Assembly (NCBI GenBank): GCA_023428585.1
Contig: JAEYXG010000192.1
Location: forward strand, 1 to 11,119
Source of the DNA: Bacteroidota bacterium
Lineage (GTDB): Bacteria > Bacteroidota > Bacteroidia > Bacteroidales > Lentimicrobiaceae
Direction of reading: 5' to 3'
Length of the DNA stretch: 11,119 bases
Shown in pieces: positions 1 through 6,072 of the stretch. Position 1 is the first letter of the stretch. Every line of letters begins with the position of its first letter. The notes below the pieces were generated by a model. It ran no database searches. It saw only the letters and a program-made list of their open reading frames with translations, and was not told where the DNA came from. Position numbers and translations under genes: made by a program.

Positions 1-519
1 ATTTACCCCCAAGGTCATTATGGCAATAATGAAAACAAATGTGGGGACTTTAAGTGGCTCGGTTTTAAGAATTATTGGGAGTCCCTTTGCGAAAAGATAC
101 AATGAATAGAATGATGGAATCATTAAAATGATCAACCGCCTATCGAGATTAGCCAACATATAGCAGAGTAAAAACGGTGTCATTGAATAAATAACCAATT
201 TCCCACTCTTGATAAAATCTTTTTGCGACGCAAACTTCCTTGCCGTACCATGCACGAAAAAGGTGAGGATAATCAAGGTCAATACCTGCATCAATATATA
301 AAACAATGCTCTCACAAGCGGATAAGAAAATCTATAGGCATCAATATCAAGAACATTCCGTACAAAGAAAAAATTGCCGATTGCCATTGCTGCAGCACCG
401 AAAAGTATCAGTTTAATTGCATAACCCGAGAAATCATCTTTCAGCGTTCTATTTTCAGCTGCAATAATCTTCCATTCATAGCCCGGATAGAAGATAATCC
501 CTTTTATTCTCTCTAACAT
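1..519 (-). CDS. Yip1-family integral membrane protein (3' end outside window)
   Basis: Reading the minus strand from an ATG at 519 gives 173 codons with no stop, running off the left edge. The protein opens MLERIKGIIFYPGYEWKIIA, then has several hydrophobic stretches (roughly residues 34-55, 66-92, 108-121, 127-146 and 157 onward) separated by short basic loops. The N-terminal pattern, a short amphipathic start with an F-x-P-x-x-x-W-x-x-I motif followed by four or five membrane segments, fits the bacterial Yip1 domain family (PF04893). The role of these proteins in bacteria is poorly known; the eukaryotic relatives act in vesicle membranes. An AGGAG lies 15 nt before the ATG and overlaps the stop codon of the upstream DUF4831 gene, leaving only 18 nt between the genes, so the two are probably co-transcribed. 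Family assignment is by pattern recognition, without a profile search. Confidence 0.75.
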   Translation of the reverse strand, partial: MLERIKGIIFYPGYEWKIIAAENRTLKDDFSGYAIKLILFGAAAMAIGNFFFVRNVLDIDAYRFSYPLVRALFYILMQVLTLIILTFFVHGTARKFASQKDFIKSGKLVIYSMTPFLLCYMLANLDRRLIILMIPSFYSLYLFAKGLPIILKTEPLKVPTFVFIIAIMTLGVN

Positions 520-537
520 AAAGATTAACTTAACTCC

Positions 538-1689
538 TTATTCCAATACAATGAACTTAAGAGAACCATTCTCATTAAAATCAATATTCGAAAGGTTGTT
601 ATATGGCAAGAACGTTACTATACCTAATTGACTAATTGATAATTTCTCCGATTTAATTACATTGCTCCCAAGAGTAACATCAATACGGACACTTTCAGGG
701 ATGCGATAAAAAAGTCCTTTAGCCTTACGCTTATAATCCATTCTTTGATTTTCAAAATTTCGAACCTGGTTATAAATATTAAGAGGCTTGATAGTAATGT
801 TGACAGGGTCGCCTGTTTGTAAAGTTTTACTTAAGACCCCTGAATTGCCTGAAAATCGGAACAATGTGCTGAAAGACTCTGATGAATTTGGTTGTGGAGT
901 ATAATAATAAGTATATACATACTCCGAATTAACTATCGACCCCTTGAAAAATGCAAGATATTCATTCTCCATCATATTCAGCTTATCAAGCATAAATTGC
1001 ATGCTTTCCTTTGAATAGTTAACTTCTTGATAACCTGTTATAAGGCTATACTTGCTATCTTCAATACGGTAAATAAGATCAGCAATTTCACGGGCCTGTT
1101 GCTCAGTTGACTTCACTGAGATACTGCGTTTAAGAACTTTCTCTTCAAATATATTGGTATCAATGCTCACTTTGCGGATGATAGTATCAACTTTTTCAAT
1201 AAGCACAGGTTTGAGTAAATCACGAAATGGTGAACCGGTAGTTAAATCCACATTGATATTATCATCCTCCTGTTTCTTTAATCTATAGCCGGTAATAAAG
1301 CCCTGCTCTGACAGATTGACCATAAATGAATGATCATCTTTAAGCTTATTGGGTAATTTTGCGAAATAAAACTGAGTGGTATCAATCTCATTAATAGTAC
1401 TTAGTGTGATATTTTCAATTCTATAGGTAGTATTATCCTTTTCAACTACATCAGCAATGCCAAGCATCTTCGCAGCGAAATCACTGTACATGCCTTTGAA
1501 TTTCTCGGTTTTGACAACATGCACATTTACTTTAATAGTATTTAATGGGAGTGCATATATAAACCCCTCACCAGCAGGATCTGCGTTGCCTGAGTTAAGA
1601 GGAATGCTGACTATTTGAGCAATAGAAGGGCTACAAACACTAAAAAGAGAGATAAAAATTGATGCCCTTATCCAATCAATCATTTTCAT
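538..1689 (-). CDS. DUF4831 family secreted protein
   Basis: The 383-residue protein begins with a signal peptide (short charged start, hydrophobic core about residues 8-20, likely cleavage after SIA near residue 24), so it should be exported to the periplasm or outer membrane. Next comes a stretch with GFIYALPLNTIKVNVHVVKTE (about residues 42-62, shown here only as a landmark), the typical opening of DUF4831, a Bacteroidota family of unknown function. A central acidic and lysine-rich region with alternating beta-type segments follows, then a C-terminal beta-rich part (about 245-383). I know of no catalytic motif in this family and see none. The ATG AAA ATG start offers two initiation codons; the first is 19 nt downstream of a TAnnTTTG box. 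The gene lies just after the tRNA-Lys terminator and 18 nt before the Yip1-family gene. Confidence 0.8.
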   Translation of the reverse strand: MKMIDWIRASIFISLFSVCSPSIAQIVSIPLNSGNADPAGEGFIYALPLNTIKVNVHVVKTEKFKGMYSDFAAKMLGIADVVEKDNTTYRIENITLSTINEIDTTQFYFAKLPNKLKDDHSFMVNLSEQGFITGYRLKKQEDDNINVDLTTGSPFRDLLKPVLIEKVDTIIRKVSIDTNIFEEKVLKRSISVKSTEQQAREIADLIYRIEDSKYSLITGYQEVNYSKESMQFMLDKLNMMENEYLAFFKGSIVNSEYVYTYYYTPQPNSSESFSTLFRFSGNSGVLSKTLQTGDPVNITIKPLNIYNQVRNFENQRMDYKRKAKGLFYRIPESVRIDVTLGSNVIKSEKLSISQLGIVTFLPYNNLSNIDFNENGSLKFIVLE

Positions 1690-1707
1690 AGTACTTAATT
1701 AAGGCAC

Positions 1708-1715
1708 CAAAGTTA
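1708..1715 (-). promoter_or_regulatory. -7 box of a putative promoter for the DUF4831 gene
   Basis: The minus strand reads TAACTTTG, an exact match to the Bacteroidota -7 consensus TAnnTTTG, 18 nt before the DUF4831 ATG at 1689. No TTTG appears at the expected 19-21 nt further upstream, because that stretch is the hairpin of the tRNA terminator. The predicted transcript start would be near 1700, giving a very short leader of about 11 nt. Confidence 0.5.
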
Positions 1716-1751
1716 AAAAGAAAAACCACTTGTAATAAAATTAACAAGTGG
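1715..1751 (-). terminator. Rho-independent terminator of tRNA-Lys
   Basis: On the minus strand CCACTTGT (1751-1744) pairs perfectly with ACAAGTGG (1733-1726) around a 10-nt loop, followed by TTTTTCTTTTT (1725-1715). It begins 16 nt past the 3' end of the tRNA. The hairpin is only half GC, but the perfect 8-bp stem and long T tract make it the best terminator in the window. Confidence 0.8.
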
Positions 1752-1767
1752 CATTTCGCTTAATATG

Positions 1768-1840
1768 TGATCCCGCTGGGATTCGAACCCAGGACCCCAT
1801 CCTTAAAAGGGATGTGCTCTACCTGCTGAGCTACGGAATC
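1768..1840 (-). tRNA. tRNA-Lys (anticodon UUU)
   Basis: The minus strand folds into a full 73-nt cloverleaf: acceptor GATTCCG with CGGGATC (one G-T pair), D arm GCTC/GAGC, anticodon stem CATCC/GGATG around loop CTTTTAA (anticodon TTT), five-base variable loop GGGTC, T arm CTGGG/CCCAG around TTCGAAT, and discriminator A at 1768. No CCA is encoded; it must be added after transcription. It decodes AAA and AAG lysine codons. It has its own promoter just upstream and a terminator just downstream, so it appears to be a single-gene transcription unit. Confidence 0.97.
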
Positions 1841-1853
1841 GTTTATGGGACTG

Positions 1854-1884
1854 CAAAAGTACAGTTTTTTACTTTACATCCAAA
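1854..1884 (-). promoter_or_regulatory. Promoter of tRNA-Lys
   Basis: The minus strand carries TTTG at 1884-1881, a 19-nt spacer, and TACTTTTG at 1861-1854. This matches the Bacteroidota vegetative promoter (TTTG, N19-21, TAnnTTTG) in both boxes and spacing. The predicted start is about 6-7 nt downstream, only a few bases before the mature tRNA 5' end at 1840. It is the clearest promoter in the window. Confidence 0.85.
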
Positions 1885-1957
1885 TAAAAAGTCAACATTT
1901 TTTCACCGCTATTTATATCTTGCATATTTTCAATAACTTAGGTATTACAGTTGAAAA

Positions 1958-2296
1958 TTAGTCAGCAACAGAAAGCAATTTACCATGTATGGCAAGCCAA
2001 ATACAGGCAGGATGAACACTCGTATATGTAACACGGTGCTTTTCATGAGCTTTGATTAGCAAATAATCACCCTTTTTCATTGAGATTTCTTCTTCACCTA
2101 AAAATAGTAATCGCGCTTCACCCTCGAGGAGGACAACCCATTCATCCTGGTCCTGATCATACCAGACATCAGGGGGAGTTATTTGACCTGTGGAAACAAT
2201 TCTTTCAATCTTAACATCACCTTTCGCCAGTACTTCTGAAAATTCATCATCATCCGGTACAGAAGGGGTATGAAAAATACTATTTAAATCTCTCAT
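1958..2296 (-). CDS. Small cupin-domain protein with atypical metal site
   Basis: The 112-residue protein is a single cupin barrel. Its first motif region (about residues 40-61, Q-D-Q-D-E-W-V-V-L-L-E-G-E-A) and second (76-91, G-D-Y-L-L-I-K-A-H-E-K-H-R-V) are recognisable by the conserved glycines and strand pattern. The usual HxH of the first motif is replaced by aspartate and glutamine around D47-E52; E52 and the histidines H84 and H87 remain. A metal-bound active site is therefore uncertain, and the substrate is unknown. Its ATG overlaps the stop of the yciO-like gene in ATGA (2293-2296), so the two are translationally coupled. Downstream lies the tRNA-Lys promoter. Confidence 0.8.
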   Translation of the reverse strand: MRDLNSIFHTPSVPDDDEFSEVLAKGDVKIERIVSTGQITPPDVWYDQDQDEWVVLLEGEARLLFLGEEEISMKKGDYLLIKAHEKHRVTYTSVHPACIWLAIHGKLLSVAD

Positions 2297-2904
2297 AGCA
2301 GAACACCCTTACCTTCACGAACAACAACCGGTTCATCCTCAGTACAATCAACAATAGTAGATGGCTCGTTGTCACCATATCCCCCATCAATAACAATATC
2401 AACCAACTTACTATATTTTTCGTATATGAGTTCAGGGTCTGTGGTATATTCAATTATTTTATCATCATCATGAATAGATGTTGACATAATGGGATTTCCA
2501 AGCTCTTTTACTATTTCAATGGGGATCAGGTTATCAGGGATACGGATACCGACAGTCTTTTTTTTGCTTTGAATCAATTTAGGCACATTGTTACTGGCAT
2601 TGAGTATAAAAGTAAAAGGCCCCGGAAGGTTACTCTTCATCAATTTAAATATGGAATTAGGGATAGGTTTGGTAAAATCAGAGAGCTGACTAAGGTCATT
2701 ACAAATAAAGGAGAAGTTAGCTTTTTCTGCTTTGATACCTTTCAAATTGGCAATGCGCTCAATAGCCTTAGCTTTGAATATATCGCATCCCAGCCCATAA
2801 ATAGTATCCGTTGGATAAATGATAATGCCACCATCCATAAGGCACTCGACCACTAATCTAACATGCTTGGGATTAGGATTCTCAGGGTAAATTTTTAATA
2901 ACAT
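2293..2904 (-). CDS. Sua5/YciO/YrdC-family protein, YciO subgroup
   Basis: The 203-residue protein is a single YrdC-like domain, the fold that makes threonylcarbamoyl-AMP from threonine, bicarbonate and ATP for the t6A modification of tRNAs. Visible features are GGIIIYPTDTIYGLGCD (residues 25-41), LPGPFTFIL (93-101), GIRIP (119-123) and MSTSI (140-144). It follows E. coli YciO along nearly its whole length, including the YPENPNP-type N-terminus and the C-terminal PVVVREG. The KxR nucleotide motif of true TsaC/Sua5 reads K55-G-I57 here, and the STSAN motif reads STSIH, so these signature residues have diverged as in YciO. Whether it makes t6A precursor or has another role is open. It lies about 60 nt after the SRP RNA and overlaps the cupin gene by 4 nt. 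No Shine-Dalgarno is seen. Confidence 0.88.
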   Translation of the reverse strand: MLLKIYPENPNPKHVRLVVECLMDGGIIIYPTDTIYGLGCDIFKAKAIERIANLKGIKAEKANFSFICNDLSQLSDFTKPIPNSIFKLMKSNLPGPFTFILNASNNVPKLIQSKKKTVGIRIPDNLIPIEIVKELGNPIMSTSIHDDDKIIEYTTDPELIYEKYSKLVDIVIDGGYGDNEPSTIVDCTEDEPVVVREGKGVLL

Positions 2905-2959
2905 AACCTGTTACTTTTTGATAATACGATGCAAGTTACATTGATTTATTCAAATAAAA

Positions 2960-3059
2960 AAGGGTAAGCTACTTATATCGCACCGCTACAACCATCTACC
3001 CTTGCTTCATTCCTGACCTGGGGGAGTTAGATAGGAGCTGGTCGTATAAGACTTACCCG
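2960..3059 (-). ncRNA. ffs: Signal recognition particle RNA, small bacterial (4.5S) type
   Basis: This RNA pairs with Ffh to deliver nascent membrane and secreted proteins to the translocon. The minus strand starts GGGTAAG (3058-3052), which pairs with CTTACCC (2968-2962) at the 3' end; CTTATA also pairs with TATAAG further in, and TATCTA with TAGATG near the apex. Between lies the SRP domain IV signature CCAGGTCAGG followed by GAAGCA, the region that binds the Ffh M domain. The 3' end runs into six T's (2961-2956), so the closing helix with this tract can serve as terminator. A matching promoter sits immediately upstream. The ends are estimated from pairing, about 97 nt. The apex is shorter than in E. 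coli. Confidence 0.92.
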
Positions 3060-3062
3060 CTG

Positions 3063-3092
3063 CAAAGATACAAATTTGTCAACACTATTCAA
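3063..3092 (-). promoter_or_regulatory. Promoter of the SRP RNA
   Basis: On the minus strand TTG (3092-3090) is followed by a 19-nt spacer and TATCTTTG (3070-3063), an exact -7 box. The predicted transcript start falls at about 3057-3059, just where the RNA's closing helix begins. The promoter faces away from the DUF4199 promoter about 40 nt to the right, so this short interval is a divergent promoter region. Confidence 0.85.
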
Positions 3093-3131
3093 TTGCACAC
3101 TGATAATTTTTATGCTTTACATATTATTCAA

Positions 3132-3139
3132 TACATTTG
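3132..3139 (+). promoter_or_regulatory. -7 box of the DUF4199-glycosyltransferase operon promoter
   Basis: TACATTTG matches the TAnnTTTG consensus, 21 nt before the ATG at 3161. No clear TTTG is found at the ideal distance upstream. The box overlaps the TTG at 3137 that would extend the reading frame, which argues against that upstream start. Confidence 0.55.
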
Positions 3140-3160
3140 CATAAACAAAACACAAATGCC

Positions 3161-3724
3161 ATGGAAAATATTAATGAAATGAACAATCAGCCTGCAAGTC
3201 CAAAAGTATCAGTTTTCAAGAATGCGCTAATTTATGGATTGTATACCGGAGTTGCGTTTATAATGGTTTCATTACTCTTTTTTGCATTAGATCTTGATAC
3301 TAACAGTTGGCTGAATACTTTAACTTACGTTATACTGATTGTTGGAATAATCATGGCCACTCTTAATTACCGCAATAAATTGAATGGTGGATACATTTCT
3401 TATGGTAAAGCGGTACTTACAGGTTTTTACGTTAGCATTATTGTTGGTATAATTATGGCTATATATATTTGGCTTTTCTATAGTTACATCAATCCTGATG
3501 GCCTTAGAGAGATGATGGAAATTGCAGAACAGAAGTTTGCCGAAGCGGGATTATCAGATGAGATGATTGACCAGCAAATGAAGATGAGTTCTAAATTCAT
3601 GCAAATGCCACTTCTAAATATCTTAACATTGGGAGGAATGGCATTCTGGGGCACAATCATATCACTCATAACATCAGCTTTTTTAAAAAAGCAAGACGAT
3701 AGTTTCAACTCTACATTCAAATAA
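3161..3724 (+). CDS. DUF4199 family membrane protein
   Basis: The protein is 187 residues from the ATG at 3161. The frame is open back to a TTG at 3137, but that codon sits inside the probable -7 promoter box, so the ATG is preferred. It has four hydrophobic segments, about residues 21-43, 52-68, 84-108 and 150-175, with a hydrophilic, methionine- and glutamate-rich region at 113-148 between the third and fourth. The GGYISYGKAVLTGF stretch (76-89) between the second and third segments is characteristic of DUF4199, a Bacteroidota membrane family without known function. Only 2 nt separate it from the GT2 gene, so the two are surely co-transcribed. A supporting role for the glycosyltransferase in the inner membrane is possible but unproven. 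Confidence 0.82.
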   Translation: MENINEMNNQPASPKVSVFKNALIYGLYTGVAFIMVSLLFFALDLDTNSWLNTLTYVILIVGIIMATLNYRNKLNGGYISYGKAVLTGFYVSIIVGIIMAIYIWLFYSYINPDGLREMMEIAEQKFAEAGLSDEMIDQQMKMSSKFMQMPLLNILTLGGMAFWGTIISLITSAFLKKQDDSFNSTFK

Positions 3725-3726
3725 AA

Positions 3727-4683
3727 ATGGATCAACCAACCAACCGGATACAGATTTCTGTAGTTATCCCCCTATATAATGAGGAAGAATCATTACCTGA
3801 ACTTTGCGATTGGATCAATAAGGTAATGCAAACCAATGGGTATAGCTATGAGGTAATTCTTGTTGATGACGGCAGTAGCGACAATTCATGGCAGGTAGTT
3901 AAATCTTTAATAAAGCAGAATACTACAATAAAAGGCATTAAATTTAGGAGGAATTATGGCAAGTCGGCAGCTTTGAATCAGGGATTTCAGAAAGCAACGG
4001 GCGATGTAGTCATAACTATGGATGCTGACTTACAGGACAGTCCTGATGAAATTCCTGAAATGTATGAGATGATTACCAAGGGAGGATTTGACCTTGTTTC
4101 AGGATGGAAAAAGAAGCGTTACGATTCAAAATTGACCAAGAATATCCCTTCAAAGATATATAATGCAGTTACCAGGAAAATTTCAGGTGTAAAGCTTCAT
4201 GATATGAACTGTGGTCTTAATGCATATCGTCGGGAAGTTGTCAAGGCAATAGAAGTATACGGTGAAATGCATCGTTATATACCGGTCATTGCCAAGTGGG
4301 CTGGCTTCAGGAGGATTGGTGAAAAGGTTGTTGTTCATAGAAAGAGGCAATATGGAGTAACAAAGTTTGGATGGGAGCGATTTATAAATGGATTTCTTGA
4401 TTTAATTTCCATCATGTTTGTTTCAAGGTTTGGGCGAAAGCCTATGCACCTGTTTGGAACAATAGGCAGCATGCTTTTTGCTATTGGCTTTATAATTGCA
4501 GGCTATTTGGCTTATGCCAAGATATTTCTAGAAGAGTATAGAATGACCGAGCGCCCCCTATTTTACCTTGGTTTATTAGCCATGGTCATGGGAACACAAG
4601 TATTCATGGGTGGCTTTTTAGGAGAGTTGATTACTAGAAATTCAAGCGATCGTAACCATTATCTAGTGGAGGAAGAAGCCTGA
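3727..4683 (+). CDS. GT2 glycosyltransferase, GtrB/DPM1-like, membrane-anchored
   Basis: The 318-residue protein has a GT-A catalytic domain followed by two C-terminal membrane segments (about 241-263 and 279-301). Family marks are SVVIPLYNEEESLPEL (11-26), VDDGSSDNS (46-54), the sugar-nucleotide and metal motif DADLQDSPDEIP (99-110) and the MNCGLNAYRRE stretch (160-170). This architecture belongs to enzymes that move a sugar from a nucleotide donor to undecaprenyl phosphate on the cytoplasmic face of the membrane (GtrB, dolichol-phosphate mannose synthase relatives). The donor cannot be read from sequence. Its stop overlaps the start of the GT4 gene in TGATG (4681-4685). With that gene it fits a role in surface glycan assembly. 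Confidence 0.9.
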   Translation: MDQPTNRIQISVVIPLYNEEESLPELCDWINKVMQTNGYSYEVILVDDGSSDNSWQVVKSLIKQNTTIKGIKFRRNYGKSAALNQGFQKATGDVVITMDADLQDSPDEIPEMYEMITKGGFDLVSGWKKKRYDSKLTKNIPSKIYNAVTRKISGVKLHDMNCGLNAYRREVVKAIEVYGEMHRYIPVIAKWAGFRRIGEKVVVHRKRQYGVTKFGWERFINGFLDLISIMFVSRFGRKPMHLFGTIGSMLFAIGFIIAGYLAYAKIFLEEYRMTERPLFYLGLLAMVMGTQVFMGGFLGELITRNSSDRNHYLVEEEA

Positions 4684-5816
4684 TGAGCAGGAAAGTGGTA
4701 ATCATAGGTTCTGCATATCCATTGCGGGGTGGATTATCTAATTTTAACGAGCGATTGGCAGAAGAGTTCTTGTCAGATGGATGGGATGTCCAAATTTACA
4801 CATTTTCTCTTCAATACCCATCAATGCTTTTTCCAGGCAAAACACAATATTCTACAGAAAAATATCAAGGTAACATTACAATAAAAGTTAAGATAAATTC
4901 AGTTAATCCTTTTAATTGGGTTCTTGTAGGTAAAGAGCTAAAGAAGCTAAAGCCAGACTTGATAATTGTAAAATTCTGGATTCCTTTTATGGCTCCATGC
5001 TTTGGCACAATATGCAGGATAGCTAAAAGGAATCGCTTATCTAAAGTAATAACTATTATCGATAATATTATTCCGCATGAAAAAAGGATTGGAGATAGAC
5101 TTCTTGCAACTTATTTTACTAAGAGTATAGATGGTTTCGTAACAATGTCAAGAAAAGTGCTTGATGATGTAGCACTATTTGATACTAAAAAACCAAGGAT
5201 TTTCAGCCCTCACCCTATATATGATAATTTTGGATTAGAAGTTTCGAAAAAGACAGCACTTATTGAGATGAGACTTGATAACTCATTTAATTACATTCTG
5301 TTTTTCGGATTTATTCGTGATTATAAGGGGTTGGATATTCTAATCTCCGCCATGTCAGACAATAGAATTAAGGATCGCAGAATTAAGTTATTGGTGGCGG
5401 GGGAATTCTATTCTGATTCGAAACCATATCTTGATCTTATTAAGGAGAACAATCTTGAAGATATCATAGTCATGTCAAATGATTTTATTCCTGATAGTGA
5501 AGTTTATAGGTACTTTAGCGCCTGTGATATTGTTGTTCAACCATATAAAAGTGCAACTCAAAGTGGGGTCACACAAATTGCTTACCATTTTAATAAACCA
5601 ATGATTATAACTAATGTTGGGGGATTAAGTGAGTTTGTACCGGATGGTGAAGTTGGTTATGTTGTAAATCCTGATAGTAAGGAAGTTAGTGATGCTATTA
5701 TCAGGTTCTACGATGAAAATAAAGAGTTGGAATTTATCAAGAACATTAAAGTTGTCAAGGAAAAATATTCGTGGAAGTATTTCCTCCAGAATCTAAAATC
5801 ACTTTTCGATTTTTAA
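4683..5816 (+). CDS. GT4-family glycosyltransferase
   Basis: The 377-residue protein has the two-domain GT-B fold. The N-terminal domain carries a glycine-rich acceptor loop (GSAYPLRGGLSNFN, 9-22) and the LQYPSMLFPGKTQYS stretch (43-57) typical of one GT4 subgroup, then DNIIPHEKR (127-135). The C-terminal domain starts with FFGFIRDYKGLDIL (207-220) and contains VVQPYKSATQSGVTQ (284-298) and NVGGLSEFV (311-319). The usual first glutamate of the EX7E motif is replaced by the TQSGV stretch, with E317 as the second; this is characteristic of that subgroup rather than damage. It should act in the cytoplasm on a lipid-linked glycan. Donor and acceptor are unknown. The gene follows the GT2 gene with a 1-nt overlap and ends the operon. 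Confidence 0.88.
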   Translation: MSRKVVIIGSAYPLRGGLSNFNERLAEEFLSDGWDVQIYTFSLQYPSMLFPGKTQYSTEKYQGNITIKVKINSVNPFNWVLVGKELKKLKPDLIIVKFWIPFMAPCFGTICRIAKRNRLSKVITIIDNIIPHEKRIGDRLLATYFTKSIDGFVTMSRKVLDDVALFDTKKPRIFSPHPIYDNFGLEVSKKTALIEMRLDNSFNYILFFGFIRDYKGLDILISAMSDNRIKDRRIKLLVAGEFYSDSKPYLDLIKENNLEDIIVMSNDFIPDSEVYRYFSACDIVVQPYKSATQSGVTQIAYHFNKPMIITNVGGLSEFVPDGEVGYVVNPDSKEVSDAIIRFYDENKELEFIKNIKVVKEKYSWKYFLQNLKSLFDF

Positions 5817-6072
5817 CATGAGCACTATTTCCGTAATACTGCCTTAATTTCTTAATATCCAACAATACAGGTGCTTGTTTCTTATAGAGGTATAGGTTGG
5901 TATTCTAGGCAAGGATTGTTTTTTTATATCCTTATAAAACCTCCTCTACTGTACTAAAATTATTGACACATTGATTTTTTTCTTATAAAAGCTACAGCTT
6001 AATGTATAATATTGTTATCTTAGCCTTAATTTATCAGCTAACATTATAATCAATCTGTTAATCTACCCTCAC
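5817..6072 (+). other. 256-nt intergenic region between glycosyltransferase operon and T9SS cargo gene
   Basis: No open frame worth reporting is present. It is strongly AT-rich with several T runs. The imperfect inverted repeat AGAGGtatAGGTT (starting at 5886) with AACCTCCTCT (ending about 5949) could form a long-loop hairpin, and AAGGAT/ATCCTT flank a T7 run, but neither has the shape of a standard terminator. A near-match -7 box lies at 6016. Confidence 0.4.
6016..6023 (+). promoter_or_regulatory. Possible -7 box upstream of the T9SS cargo gene
   Basis: TATCTTAG differs from TAnnTTTG at one position and lies 49 nt before the ATG at 6073. No TTTG is present 19-21 nt upstream. It is the best candidate in the interval, but weak. 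Confidence 0.3.

Noticed and set aside
223..516. Plus-strand 97-codon open frame at the left edge
   Set aside because: Antisense to the Yip1-family gene, rich in cysteine, histidine and lysine with no recognisable domain.
1748..1936. Plus-strand open frame across the tRNA region
   Set aside because: It is the antisense of tRNA-Lys and its promoter; the peptide with GIRTQDP is a well-known spurious translation of tRNA genes.
1927..1957. TTTTCAA/TTGAAAA inverted repeat just after the cupin stop codon
   Set aside because: Seven AT-rich pairs, a 17-nt loop and no T tract after it on the minus strand; too weak to call a terminator.
3137..3160. Upstream TTG start extending the DUF4199 protein by eight residues
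   Set aside because: The TTG lies inside the TACATTTG promoter box, so it would not be in the transcript; the ATG at 3161 gives the expected N-terminus.
5886..5949. AGAGG-AGGTT with AACCTCCTCT inverted repeat
   Set aside because: Imperfect stem with a very long AT-rich loop and no T tract; could be chance.
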